Of a DNA stretch of 64,000 bases, positions 1 through 9,800 are shown one piece after another. The stretch lies in NCBI RefSeq assembly GCF_004362145.1, contig NZ_SNXC01000010.1, forward strand, positions 248,001 to 312,000. Direction: 5' to 3'. Within the stretch, counting starts at the first letter, position 1; every line of letters begins with the position of its first letter. The position numbers were made by a program, and so were the translations under genes. The notes below the pieces were generated by a model. It was given only the letters and a program-made list of their open reading frames with translations. It was not told the origin of the DNA and did no database searches. This DNA is from Marinomonas balearica. GTDB lineage: Bacteria; Pseudomonadota; Gammaproteobacteria; Pseudomonadales; Marinomonadaceae.

Positions 1-1008
1 TTGATCCTCTTCATGTACATGGCACGCAATACTTGAACCGTCTTTCTGTTTTTTCATGATGGGAGGCTCAGAAAAGCAACGGGGTGTTGCATCTGGACAG
101 CGTGCTTGAAAAACACAGCCAATGGGTTTTTCCATCGGAGTTGGAACTTCACCGCTCAGCCTAATCAGTTCAGGCGCATTTGTATCCAATCGAGGGATGG
201 CGGAGAGAAGCGCCTTGGTATAAGGGTGTTTAGGGGCTGAAAATAACGTTTCTCTAGAGGCAAGCTCGCATACTTTACCGAGGTACATTACAGCAACGCG
301 TGTGGCAAAGTGTTCTACGACGGCCAAATCGTGCGTGATAAATAAATAAGTCAGGTCCTGTTCTTCTTGTTTATCCATCATGAGGTTTAACACCTGAGCC
401 TGAACGGACACATCCAGTGCAGCCAGAGGCTCGTCGGCGACAATAAACTCAGGTTCCACAGATAATGCTCTCGCGAGAGAAATCCGTTGGCGTTGCCCAC
501 CGGAAAACTCGTGAGGATATCGATCCATCGCATCGGCATACAGCCCGACAGAATTCAGCAAACCCTCAATTTTTTCGTCGATGTTGCGTCGCTTCATTTG
601 CGGATTATGAAATGAAATCGCTTCCCGTAGTGTTTGGTAAACGGTCATCCTTGGGTTTAATGAAGCATAGGGGTTTTGAAATACCATTTGCATTCGACGG
701 CGGTACAACAGTCGCTGGTTATCATCTAAATGATCAATTCTATCGTTTAGATAGTGAATCTCACCCGAAGTGGGGGGCGTTAAGCCCATTAACGTGCGAG
801 CCAGTGTGGATTTACCGCACCCTGTTTCACCGACGACGCAAAGCGTTTCACCCTTTAGGATCGTGAGGTTGACACCATTAAGCGCATACACACTTTCTTG
901 TTGACGCTGAAACTTGCCTTTATTAAAACGAAAGGGGCTAAAGATCCCTTTGTCCTTGGTAAATGTCTTTTCCAAATGGCTGATCTGCACGAGAGGTATT
1001 TGCGTCAT
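1..1008 (-). CDS. Peptide ABC transporter ATP-binding protein, DppF/OppF type (C-terminus beyond window edge)
   Basis: This is one of the two cytoplasmic ATPases of a dipeptide/oligopeptide importer. The 336 visible codons show Walker A GETGCGKST (residues 60-68), signature FSGGQRQR (168-175), Walker B FIVADEP (188-194) and the C-terminal cysteine-containing extension (CVFQARCPDATPRC) typical of this subfamily. The reading frame is open to base 1, so only the last few residues should be missing. Its ATG overlaps the TGA of the preceding ATPase gene by 4 bases, so the two are translationally coupled. It is the last visible gene of the five-gene minus-strand operon. Family assignment is firm; the transported substrate is not known from sequence. 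Confidence 0.93.
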   Translation of the reverse strand, partial: MTQIPLVQISHLEKTFTKDKGIFSPFRFNKGKFQRQQESVYALNGVNLTILKGETLCVVGETGCGKSTLARTLMGLTPPTSGEIHYLNDRIDHLDDNQRLLYRRRMQMVFQNPYASLNPRMTVYQTLREAISFHNPQMKRRNIDEKIEGLLNSVGLYADAMDRYPHEFSGGQRQRISLARALSVEPEFIVADEPLAALDVSVQAQVLNLMMDKQEEQDLTYLFITHDLAVVEHFATRVAVMYLGKVCELASRETLFSAPKHPYTKALLSAIPRLDTNAPELIRLSGEVPTPMEKPIGCVFQARCPDATPRCFSEPPIMKKQKDGSSIACHVHEEDQ

Positions 1009-2003
1009 AGTAAGCCCTCCTGTGCATTACGTTCTTCTTCTAACATTTCCTCAATCATGAAACAGGAAACGGTTGAGATTCCGCTATGAATAAACTCAGG
1101 TTGCTGATCCTTACATTTTTCCATCGCGTATGGGCAACGATTATGAAACGCGCAGCCGCTTGGGCGGTCTGCCAGTGAAGGCATGCTCCCTTTAATTTGA
1201 TTGAGTCTTTGTCCGGGTAATGCCATTTGAGGTAAAGCATTTAAAAGTCCCTGTGTATAGGGATGTTGCGGATCGTTGATCAGCTCTAATGTGGGGCCTT
1301 CTTCAACGATTCGACCTGCGTACATGACGAGGGTACGCTCGGCGACTTTCGAAACAATGCCTAAATCATGACTGATCAAAATTAAGGCTACGTCGTTCTT
1401 TTTGCAAATCTCAAGCAACAGCTGAAGAATCTCTGCTTGAATCGTAACATCGAGAGCGGTAGTTGGCTCATCGGCAATGATAACGTCTGGATTGAGCAGT
1501 AATATCGCGGCAATGATCACGCGCTGTCTCATTCCGCCCGAGAGTTCATGCGGATACTGATTAAAACGCCTTTCAGGAGAGGCGATTTGTACCGACAAGA
1601 GCTTTTCAATTGCGATGTTTTTCGCATCACGATACGTAATGTTCGTGTGACTTTTTATTGCTTCAACGAGTTGTTGTCCAATGGTAAGGACTGGGTTAAG
1701 AGTCATCATAGGGTCTTGAAAAATCATCGCAATCCGTTTGCCTCGGATTTCCTGCATCTGACGACGATTGAGACCGATAATTTCCTTCTTATTTAATTTG
1801 ATGGAACCAGACTGTATATAACCAGGTTTGCTAATAAGATTAACAATGGAAAAGCCAAGAATGGATTTTCCTGCGCCGGATTCGCCAACGAATGCGATTC
1901 TTTCGCCTCGATCTAATGAGAAGCTGACGTCCATCAAGGCAGGCAGTTCCTGTTTTCCTAAACGGAATGCCACATTCAGATTTTTAACTGTTAATAAGCT
2001 CAT
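1005..2003 (-). CDS. Peptide ABC transporter ATP-binding protein, DppD/OppD type
   Basis: This is the first of the paired ATPases that energise peptide uptake at the inner membrane. Its 332 residues carry Walker A GESGAGKS (40-47), signature LSGGMRQR (154-161), Walker B VIIADEP (174-180) and the C-terminal CAFHNRCPYAMEKC region of oligopeptide/dipeptide ATPases. Length is normal for DppD. It starts 19 bases after the DppC-like permease gene and overlaps the next ATPase gene by ATGA. Having two distinct ATPases (D and F) is the normal Dpp/Opp architecture. Confidence 0.94.
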   Translation of the reverse strand: MSLLTVKNLNVAFRLGKQELPALMDVSFSLDRGERIAFVGESGAGKSILGFSIVNLISKPGYIQSGSIKLNKKEIIGLNRRQMQEIRGKRIAMIFQDPMMTLNPVLTIGQQLVEAIKSHTNITYRDAKNIAIEKLLSVQIASPERRFNQYPHELSGGMRQRVIIAAILLLNPDVIIADEPTTALDVTIQAEILQLLLEICKKNDVALILISHDLGIVSKVAERTLVMYAGRIVEEGPTLELINDPQHPYTQGLLNALPQMALPGQRLNQIKGSMPSLADRPSGCAFHNRCPYAMEKCKDQQPEFIHSGISTVSCFMIEEMLEEERNAQEGLL

Positions 2004-2022
2004 GCTTTGCTACCGTTGCGCA

Positions 2023-2964
2023 TCAGTGTTTGTAGGTACGTGGATTTAAGTAATCACGTAACCAATCGCCTAACAAATTCATAACCAGAATAAGCCCTAT
2101 GAGAGCGACACTGGGAATGACGCAGATCCACCAAGCGCCTGAGAACAAGTAGCGAAATCCAGAAGAGATCAAAGCACCCAATGAAGGGTCGGTAGATGGC
2201 ATGCCTAAGCCTAAGAACGACAATGCCGCTTCAGCAATAATGGCGTTTGCTATTTGAATGGTAAAAATAACTAAGACAGGTGTCAGAGTATTGGGCAAAA
2301 TGTGTCGAAACATGATGCGTGTTTTGCTGATTCCCATGATGCGGGCAGCATCTACGTACTCTTTTTGCTTTTCGGCCAATACGGAAGCGCGCACTGTGCG
2401 AGCAAATAATGGCCATTCCGCTAAACCAATAACCAGTATTAACATGAACATTGCTAGATCTTCGTACACATTAATGCCGAACGCCGTCTGAAATAAGGCA
2501 AGAAACACAATTGCCGTCATAATGGTTGAGAACGACAGCTGGACATCTGCAAAACGCATTAAAAAGTTATCAAGGCGACCGCCAACGTATCCAGAAATTA
2601 ATCCTAAACAAATTCCAATCAGCGCTTGAATGGCAACGGCCAGTATACCGATTGTCAACGACAGTCGTGTTCCATACAGAATGATGGAAAGTAGATCTCG
2701 CCCCTGTGAGTCTGTACCTAGAAGAAATCGCTCATCAGCACTGATCCAATACGGCGCGATTTCGGCATTTAGAAGATCTACAAAATCAGGACTGTTCACA
2801 TCGTAAGGCGCTATTAAAGGGGCTAACATGCCTACGACACAGTAAAATATAAAGGCTGCACACACCATAATAGCGAGCTTATCGCCAATAACGCCCGTCC
2901 AAATATGATGCAATCTGCTTGAATGTGACGGGTGAGTAAAATCGGTATGTTTATGGCCGATCAT
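2023..2964 (-). CDS. Peptide ABC transporter permease, DppC/OppC type
   Basis: This inner-membrane permease of 313 residues has about six membrane segments. The N-terminal hydrophilic stretch followed by a first TM segment at about residues 30-55 is typical of the OppC N-terminal domain. The ATPase-contact (EAA) loop is visible around EYVDAARIMGISKTRIMFRH, about residues 186-205. It overlaps the preceding permease gene by 4 bases (ATGA), which indicates coupled expression. It pairs with the DppB-like protein to form the membrane channel. Confidence 0.93.
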   Translation of the reverse strand: MIGHKHTDFTHPSHSSRLHHIWTGVIGDKLAIMVCAAFIFYCVVGMLAPLIAPYDVNSPDFVDLLNAEIAPYWISADERFLLGTDSQGRDLLSIILYGTRLSLTIGILAVAIQALIGICLGLISGYVGGRLDNFLMRFADVQLSFSTIMTAIVFLALFQTAFGINVYEDLAMFMLILVIGLAEWPLFARTVRASVLAEKQKEYVDAARIMGISKTRIMFRHILPNTLTPVLVIFTIQIANAIIAEAALSFLGLGMPSTDPSLGALISSGFRYLFSGAWWICVIPSVALIGLILVMNLLGDWLRDYLNPRTYKH

Positions 2965-3941
2965 AACGTATGGCTCTCAAATTTCACTGTTGGATTGGCC
3001 AACCCATAAATCAGATCGACTACGGTGTTTGTTAGGACGAAAATGCAGCCAACGACAATTAAGTAGGCTGAAATCAGCGGAGTGTCGGCTCTCCCCACCG
3101 CTTCAATGAATAAGAAACCCATTCCGGGCCACTGGAAGATACTCTCGGTAAATATGGTATACGCAATGAGTGTTCCTGTTTGGATTCCACCGATGGTAAT
3201 GATTGGTAAGGCGGTATTTTTTAAGGCGTGGATAAAATAAATTCGCGCAGACGATAAGCCTTTTGACCATGCAAAACGAATGTAATCCGATTCGAGCACT
3301 TCGAGCATTTCGGCTCGAATCAAGCGAATAAAAATAGGCATAATGGCAATAGACAGTGAAAAAACAGGCAAGGCCAAATGGGCGAGTCCGTCTTTAGATA
3401 ATAAGCCGGTTTCCCATGAACCAAATACATGTACGGTTTCCCCTCGTCCAAAGCTTGGCATAAGCTGCATTTGAATAGAAAACACATACACCATCAAAAT
3501 CGCGATGATAAATATGGGAACAGATATTCCCAGTGAGCTGATGAGCATAACAGCTCTTGAAAAGAGACTACGAGGGTGAATAGCCGCGACCACGCCGCAC
3601 GGTGTTGCCACAAGAATCATAATTACCAGAGTGCATACGATGAGTTCTAGCGTCGCTGGTAGCTTATCCAAGATGAGCGCCAATGCGGGTTCTTTGTGAA
3701 AGTACGATACACCAAAATCACCTTTAGCGACGCCTTGCAAAAAATGCCAATATTGAACCATTACAGGGTCGTTTAACCCGAGTGTTTCTCTTAATGCGTC
3801 ACGTTCTGATTGATTCACGGTAGGGCTGAGTAATTGCTGCGTGGGGTCACCAATTTGGCTTTGAATAGAAAAGCTTATAATTGAGATGACGACCATTACG
3901 ACGATCGCTTGAATGAATCGGCGAAGTAAAAAACGCAACAT
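2961..3941 (-). CDS. Peptide ABC transporter permease, DppB/OppB type
   Basis: The 326-residue integral membrane protein begins with MLRFLLRRFIQAIVVMVVIS, the standard DppB/OppB first helix, and continues with GDPTQQLLSPTV, a usual periplasmic motif after TM1. The EAA-type cytoplasmic loop lies near YIRFAWSKGLSSARIYFIHA. Its ATG shares one base with the TAA of the substrate-binding protein gene (TAATG), so the pair is tightly coupled. It forms the translocation pore with the downstream DppC-like permease. Confidence 0.93.
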   Translation of the reverse strand: MLRFLLRRFIQAIVVMVVISIISFSIQSQIGDPTQQLLSPTVNQSERDALRETLGLNDPVMVQYWHFLQGVAKGDFGVSYFHKEPALALILDKLPATLELIVCTLVIMILVATPCGVVAAIHPRSLFSRAVMLISSLGISVPIFIIAILMVYVFSIQMQLMPSFGRGETVHVFGSWETGLLSKDGLAHLALPVFSLSIAIMPIFIRLIRAEMLEVLESDYIRFAWSKGLSSARIYFIHALKNTALPIITIGGIQTGTLIAYTIFTESIFQWPGMGFLFIEAVGRADTPLISAYLIVVGCIFVLTNTVVDLIYGLANPTVKFESHTL

Positions 3942-5572
3942 TACAGATTATTTCCTTCATCGCCTGAGATTACAAGACGGTCAATATGAGGGTAATTTTG
4001 ATCATTAACGACATCTTCAAAATGAACGGTCTTTTTAGCAGCCCAATTTAAGGATTTCCAAAAAAGGGGAACTACCGCAGCATCGTCGTAAACTGTCCGT
4101 TCGATACTTTGTAACAATCTTATTCTACGTTCCGGGTTCATTTCCGTGTTGGCCATACGAATAGCCTGATTGATGCTGATGTTACAGTATTCACTTGCAT
4201 TGTATGCCCCAAGCCCTGAATCGTCATTTTGGCACGCAACTAAAAATTCGAAAATATTATTTGAATCAAGTGTATCGGATTGCCACGTCATCATCATTAG
4301 ATCAGCCTGGCGGCGATCCAGCTCTTGGAAATACTGAGCTTTAGGTAAGGTTTTTAGATTAACTTTAATGCCCACTTTAGCAAGCATAGCAGCGATGACT
4401 TCAGCAACCAGTTTGTCATCAACATAACGATTGTTAGAGGCCATCATACTTAGGTTCAGATTAGCCTCGTATCCCGCTTCTTTTAGTAATTGCCGCGCTT
4501 TGCTGAGATCGTATTCTGGCTGTATTTTAGGATCGTGACCGAGAAAACGATCTGCACTTAATTGACCTGCGGCTGTGCCATACCCTTTAAGTATTTTTTC
4601 GACAATCAGCCGTTGATTGATAGCAAGATTGATCGCTTTGCGAACCCGAATATCTTTAAGTGCCGGGTTTCTAGATTCATTCATATGCAAAAGCGTGATG
4701 CGGGAGCTTTGCAGTGCTCGCACCTTGATGCCTTTTACTTGCTTCGTTCTAGGTATGTCGATTGGTGAAATAGGGAAAATGAAATCGACGTCGCCCGATA
4801 AAAGAGCAGCGAGTCGGGTAGACGCGTTTCTTATCGGGGTGAGTATGAGTTTATCAACATTGCCCTTTGAATCGTTATCCCAATAGTCAGGGTTGCGTTT
4901 TAATACGGTTTTAATACCGGGCTGTCGCTCAACGATGTAATACGCGCCCGTGCCAGATACGTTTTTTGAAGCAAAGGTTTTGCCATATTTAACGATTTTG
5001 TCTCTACCTTGATAAAATGCTTTATCCATGGGAAACACGTACGTCATGATGTTCAATGTAAGCGGGTTAGGTGCAACGCTGATTACATCGATCGTGTAAG
5101 GATCGATAATCTTTGTTCCTTGGATCGTATCGAACATGGCTCTAAAGTCCGGAGACCCTTTCAGTCTGTTGAGCGTATAGGCAACATCTTTGGCACTGAA
5201 TTCATTGCCCGATATGAAATGCACATCTTCGCGAAGATAAAAACGAACGGTTTTAGCGTTAATTTGTTCCCAGCGGGTTGCCAGTCTAGGCTCCAATGAA
5301 CCGTCTTTTTTCCACCTTACCAGTGGGTCAAAAACCAAGTGAGAAAACTGTAAATTGCTTTCTGAGAGTAATTCGTGAGGGTCAAGCGATACAATGTTGT
5401 TGTCGAACGCCATTCGAAGCGTGGCTGCGTGAGAGTAGCTTGATAGCAGGCTTAATATCATACCTACCAGTACAATCCATCGCTTAGAGACGGTGTTTAA
5501 ATGAGAAGACAGCGTATGTCTGGAGAGGTGTAGATTGGACGTTTTTTTATCGTTGATACAGTTGCTATTCAT
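3941..5572 (-). CDS. Periplasmic peptide-binding protein, SBP family 5 (DppA-like)
   Basis: This solute receptor of the importer has 543 residues. After a long polar N-terminal stretch it has a hydrophobic signal segment (WIVLVGMILSLLSSYSHA, about residues 32-49) with a likely cleavage site after SHA, followed by the family 5 core: LRMAFDNNIVSLDPHEL, then GTGAYYIVERQPG and the C-terminal VPLFWKSLNWA. The signal begins unusually far from the ATG and there is no clear ribosome-binding site, so translation may start further in; I found no good internal ATG. It is first in the operon. Family 5 receptors bind peptides, nickel-chelates or opines, so substrate cannot be set. Confidence 0.9.
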   Translation of the reverse strand: MNSNCINDKKTSNLHLSRHTLSSHLNTVSKRWIVLVGMILSLLSSYSHAATLRMAFDNNIVSLDPHELLSESNLQFSHLVFDPLVRWKKDGSLEPRLATRWEQINAKTVRFYLREDVHFISGNEFSAKDVAYTLNRLKGSPDFRAMFDTIQGTKIIDPYTIDVISVAPNPLTLNIMTYVFPMDKAFYQGRDKIVKYGKTFASKNVSGTGAYYIVERQPGIKTVLKRNPDYWDNDSKGNVDKLILTPIRNASTRLAALLSGDVDFIFPISPIDIPRTKQVKGIKVRALQSSRITLLHMNESRNPALKDIRVRKAINLAINQRLIVEKILKGYGTAAGQLSADRFLGHDPKIQPEYDLSKARQLLKEAGYEANLNLSMMASNNRYVDDKLVAEVIAAMLAKVGIKVNLKTLPKAQYFQELDRRQADLMMMTWQSDTLDSNNIFEFLVACQNDDSGLGAYNASEYCNISINQAIRMANTEMNPERRIRLLQSIERTVYDDAAVVPLFWKSLNWAAKKTVHFEDVVNDQNYPHIDRLVISGDEGNNL

Positions 5573-5884
5573 TTTAAGAGATCATTATTCGACAGAGGCA
5601 GTTCCTATCAAGTAGGCATATAAGTGCCTTCCTAACAGAATAACCATTAAGTTATTAATTTTGGCGTAAAACTACGCGTATTCTGTATAACCGAATTTTT
5701 GTATTCGGTTTTTATTTCGCCAACTGTTAGGGGATCCATGATCTTCAAGATCAGGCGATATAGTACAAATTTGAGTTTATGAATGCGAGTGTTAATATCG
5801 TCTAACATGGTAATCCTGACATTGAGGTCAATAATTGTCGCATATGAATAACAATAAGCGTCGTAAATGCTATGAGGTAAAGGG
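5573..5884. other. Intergenic region between the importer operon and acpH
   Basis: No coding sequence is recognised. The interval separates divergently transcribed genes, so it must hold both promoters; I could not assign clear -35/-10 pairs. It contains one hairpin followed by T residues, listed separately, and a GAGG ribosome-binding site at 5874-5877 in front of acpH. Confidence 0.5.
5689..5717 (+). terminator. Terminator-like hairpin in the promoter region
   Basis: An 8-bp stem (AACCGAAT at 5689-5696, ATTCGGTT at 5703-5710) with a 6-base loop is followed by TTTATTT on the plus strand. There is no plus-strand gene immediately upstream, so it either ends an unannotated short transcript or has another role. 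Confidence 0.35.
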
Positions 5885-6475
5885 TTGAATTATATTGCGC
5901 ACTTGCACATTGCAGATGTCACCAATACTTCATTTGTAGGCAACTTGATCGCCGATTTCGGCGGACAACCTCAGCGTGATTCTGAGCTTTATCAAGGGTG
6001 GGCGTTGCACCAAATGGTGGACTCGCTTGTAGACAATCATCAAGTGAGCCTTGAATATCGCCAAATCGAAAGAATAGGTCGTCGGCGGTTTGCTGGAATT
6101 GTGCAAGATGTTTTTATGGATTACTGGCTTATACGGCATTGGTCGGCATTCAGTAACGAGCCGTTTGAACGGTTTTCTGAAAGGGTGATAGAAGGGCTGT
6201 CGCAGGACATTTCTTTGTGCCCGCCTCGCTTATGTTCAATGGTTAAGTCGTTAAATGAATATAATTGGCTGCCTAATTTAGGAACCTTGGAAGGTATAGA
6301 AAAAGCCATTTACTCGATACAGCGACGTTGGCGTTTTGGACATCATTTATCGCCATTTCTAGACGACATACATACAGAAATCGCTTATGTTGAATCGGTT
6401 TTTCTCGCTCTTTATCCCGACGTTCTCGCAGCATCAGCAGCTTTTGAACAAGATCAAATAAAACCAAAAGCATAA
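5885..6475 (+). CDS. acpH: Acyl carrier protein phosphodiesterase
   Basis: AcpH removes the 4'-phosphopantetheine group from holo-ACP in the cytoplasm. The protein (196 residues) matches the family length (E. coli AcpH is 193) and begins NYIAHLHIA with GNLIADF soon after, the conserved N-terminal His/Asp signature. The start is TTG, chosen because GAGG lies 7 bases upstream and the family N-terminus begins exactly there. It appears monocistronic. Confidence in family is high; activity is inferred from homology. Confidence 0.88.
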   Translation: MNYIAHLHIADVTNTSFVGNLIADFGGQPQRDSELYQGWALHQMVDSLVDNHQVSLEYRQIERIGRRRFAGIVQDVFMDYWLIRHWSAFSNEPFERFSERVIEGLSQDISLCPPRLCSMVKSLNEYNWLPNLGTLEGIEKAIYSIQRRWRFGHHLSPFLDDIHTEIAYVESVFLALYPDVLAASAAFEQDQIKPKA

Positions 6476-6518
6476 AAAAACCGAAGTAACACGATCACCA
6501 TTTATCGGGTTACTTCGG
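6474..6518 (-). terminator. Rho-independent terminator reading on the minus strand
   Basis: A perfect 10-bp stem (CCGAAGTAAC at 6481-6490, GTTACTTCGG at 6509-6518) is flanked on the acpH side by a run of seven A residues, so on the minus strand it is a strong hairpin followed by seven T. It has no T tract on the plus strand. No minus-strand gene lies upstream (6519-6803), see findings. Confidence 0.6.
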
Positions 6519-6803
6519 CTAAAAGGGCTGATGTGCCCGATCGAGAGAACACCCAGAGTAAATACGAAGTGGATCAGGTAATCACTCGTGTTTGTCTGGA
6601 TGAAATTCAGTATAAGTTTAAACCAAAAAATAACGTTGATTTGGATCAGCACTTTAGGTGTTTGCTTTCTTTGCCTGCCTTAGCAGGCAAGCGCGCTTTA
6701 CTTTATAGAAACCTCTTATAAATACAAAACTACTTGCAAACTGTAAACACCAACTCTAGACTCTTGCCCCGCATACCATAGATGAATCAAGGACGAATCT
6801 ACT
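6476..6803. other. Intergenic region upstream of the rhs gene
   Basis: No protein gene is recognised. It holds the minus-strand terminator at 6474-6518, a short perfect hairpin (TTGCCTGC/GCAGGCAA near 6670-6690) without T tracts, and a weak plus-strand promoter candidate listed separately. Short ORFs here encode low-complexity peptides without recognisable features. Confidence 0.5.
6734..6762 (+). promoter_or_regulatory. Possible sigma-70 promoter of the rhs gene
   Basis: TTGCAA (6734-6739) and TAGACT (6757-6762) are separated by 17 bases, 42 bases before the rhs start. Each hexamer matches consensus at four of six positions, so this is only a candidate. Confidence 0.3.
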
Positions 6804-9800
6804 ATGAGCGATCAGGATTATCGCACCGTGCTGCCTGCAGCACTGAACTCTTCAATTCATAATAGCGCGGATGAGCTTGCGCGAACGTCGGCAAATTCCA
6901 ACGCTTTTGTGGGTGATAAAGAGGTTGTTAGTCGCTTACCTTCGCAAGCTAAACGATTGCTTTCTGGTCATTGGTCTGACTGGGGCGAGGTTTCAAAACA
7001 CACCTCCAGCGAATGGCAGCATGCGTCTTCCGACGTTTTTCTGTGTTTAGCGCAAACACGAAGAGGCCAGTGGTATCGTGTTCGCCGCCCTTTTTCAAGT
7101 AGAAACCCTGATGAAAAACGAATTTTCGTCGTAAAAGACTGCGCACTTACTCGCAAAGATGCCTCTCATCAAACGGGTTCAATTGCGTCTGGAACGGCAT
7201 CAGCTGCTCTAGTCCCCTCCGTTAATCAACAGAGCAGTGAGTCTCACGGTCACAATGTTGTAGATCACGTAACCTTTACTCTGAATCTGGCTTACGAAGA
7301 CCCCGATGGTCAGGTTATTCCTCAATTAGATTATGTTGTCAAACGCGAAGACGAAGGCCGTCAAATCGAAATCAAAGGCCAACTTGATTCCTCCGCTCAA
7401 GCACAAGAGTTATTGGATGAGCCGGGTCGTTACTCCGTCACTTTTGCCCAAAATGAACGCGAACTTCAGAAGCTAAAAGCCTGCTTCAAAAAAGCGCTAT
7501 CAGACACCATTCGGGACAATCAAACACGCAAAAATGAAATGGATGCCAAGCTCAATGAAATGGGCTTTTGGGAGGAAGGCTATGTGCTCTCTAGGGCTTT
7601 TGCTAATGCCTTTGTGGATCAAGCTGTGGACATTTCCGATGCAGTAATAGAAGGTATTTCGACTGTTGCGTCTGGCGCAGAAAAGCTTGCTTCTGATCTC
7701 TATGAAAAACTGGCCGATGGTTACAGTTTGGATGAGTTAAAAGGGGATTATGCGTATGTCTGTGACGAGTTCAATGAAACCCTTGATCAAGCCGAGAAGC
7801 TTTACCAAGTTTTAGAGGTTTTAGCGAGTGATCCAGAAGTGTGGCAAGCCTTAATACAGTTCCCTAAAGACTGGTTTGGTTCTTTGCCCACTGAAGAAAA
7901 AGCGGAATTCTTTGGGGCAGCCGCATTCGATATCGTCTTAATGATTGCCGGAACAATCGCGGCTGGACCTGCGGGCACCTCTGCTGCAATTGCCGCCAGT
8001 GGCTTGTCTAAGAGTAAAGCCTTAGTTCGAATCGTTTCTTCTCTACGCCCTCTCGTACAAGTATTGTTGTTCATCTACAAAGCCCCTAAGAAATACGCCA
8101 TTGTTGTCTCGAAACGAGTTGAGCAGCTTACCGGCCGTCACCAAAAGAACACTGCTCAATTACCCAAACAATCACATCAAACTGCAACCACCCAATCGCA
8201 AAACGACAATGGTGTGCCAACCCTGACCAACGAACGGTGTGACAAAGAAGGCGATCCTATCTCCATGACGACAGGAGAAGAAATTACCGAAGCCACCGAT
8301 TTTAACTTGCCCGGCCCGATTCCCGTAGAGTGGACGCGTGTTTATCGTTCCTCCGCCATTCGGGATTGCAGTGAACTGGGCTATGGCTGGAGTCACCCTT
8401 GGTATCTTCAGCTGCAACAGGAAGAAAACCAAGTCCGAGTGAGAACAGAGCAAGGGCTGACCGTTGCGTTTGATATTGATCCAGACCGCGTTAACGAAAA
8501 TCTTCGAATCACGCACCCCAGTGGCATTGCTCTTCATAGAATTGCTGGCGTTTTTTCAATCCTAAAAGATGGCTTCATGTATGAGTTTCAGGCTGCACCG
8601 GAACGTGTCGACGGATTAACCTCGCTGGCGAAGCAGAAACTCAGCCGCATACGTACTCGCGACAACCTACATCATTGGGCTTTGCACTACGACGATAATC
8701 ACAGCTTAATTCGTGCGACATCGTCATGGGGGACGCGTCTCGACTTTGATCTAGGGCGCAACGGCTACTGGCGTTCGATTCGACATACTGCTCAACAGCA
8801 AGCAACACAGCCAGAGCAACCTTTAAATAGTGAAAACGAGAGTTCTTCCAATACGGACTCTCTTGAAAGAGCAAAAACATGTGTACGTTATCGCGTTAAC
8901 ACACAAGGTGATCTTGTTGGTATTAAAACGCCATTTACACCGCCTGCAAGCTATAAGTATGAATCGCACCTTTTTGTTAAGCACAAAAACCAAACGGGGT
9001 TGGCTTTCTATTTCGAATGGGATTCCAGCACCGCCAGAGCACGATGCACCCGACAGTATGCTGCTGACGGACATTATGACTATCGATTTGAATGGCACGT
9101 TGAACCAAATGAGCATCACGTTACCGATGGTCGCGGCTATAAAAAACGTTATTTCTACAACGATCAAGGTCAAAAGGTTAAATACATCGACCCTGAAGGT
9201 CACACCCAAATCTGGGGCTATACACCCGAAGGAGAGGTTTCGTTTTATGTTGATTCAAATGGTCGAGAGCACACCTACGAGTACGACGATCAACAAAGGC
9301 TTACTCAATACCGTTTACCAACGGGCGAGACACGCCACATACGTTATTGGAAAGACACGCATCTGCCCGAATTTCTGAAAGATGAGCACGGCCAAATTAC
9401 GCGTTTCACCTATGATCGATACGAACAACTGATTCGACGAACTGTTACTCCGTTTAACACCCAACAGGTAAGCGTAGAAGAGCGATGGCACTATGACGAA
9501 CTAACATTGTTGTCATACATTGATCAGCAAGGTCGGCTGCATCGTTATAAATGGCATTCTATCTGGCCGGAGCCGATTGAGTATGCTTTGTATGACGGCG
9601 ACCAACACGAACCTAGTCAAATTGACTATGTAGAAGACAGTGCTACTTTGCTGTCGAAGCAAACCTTTCAGTACGATACGGAAGGGCGACTACAAAGCGT
9701 CACAGATCAGCATGGGCAAACCGAACACTACCAATACGACCATCAAGACCGCCTGATCGTTAAAACAGACGCAACGGGGTCAACAGAAGAGTTTCAATAC

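Noticed and set aside
8830..9378. 182-residue frame overlapping rhs on the same strand
   Set aside because: Lies wholly inside the YD-repeat region and has no ribosome-binding site or recognisable motif.
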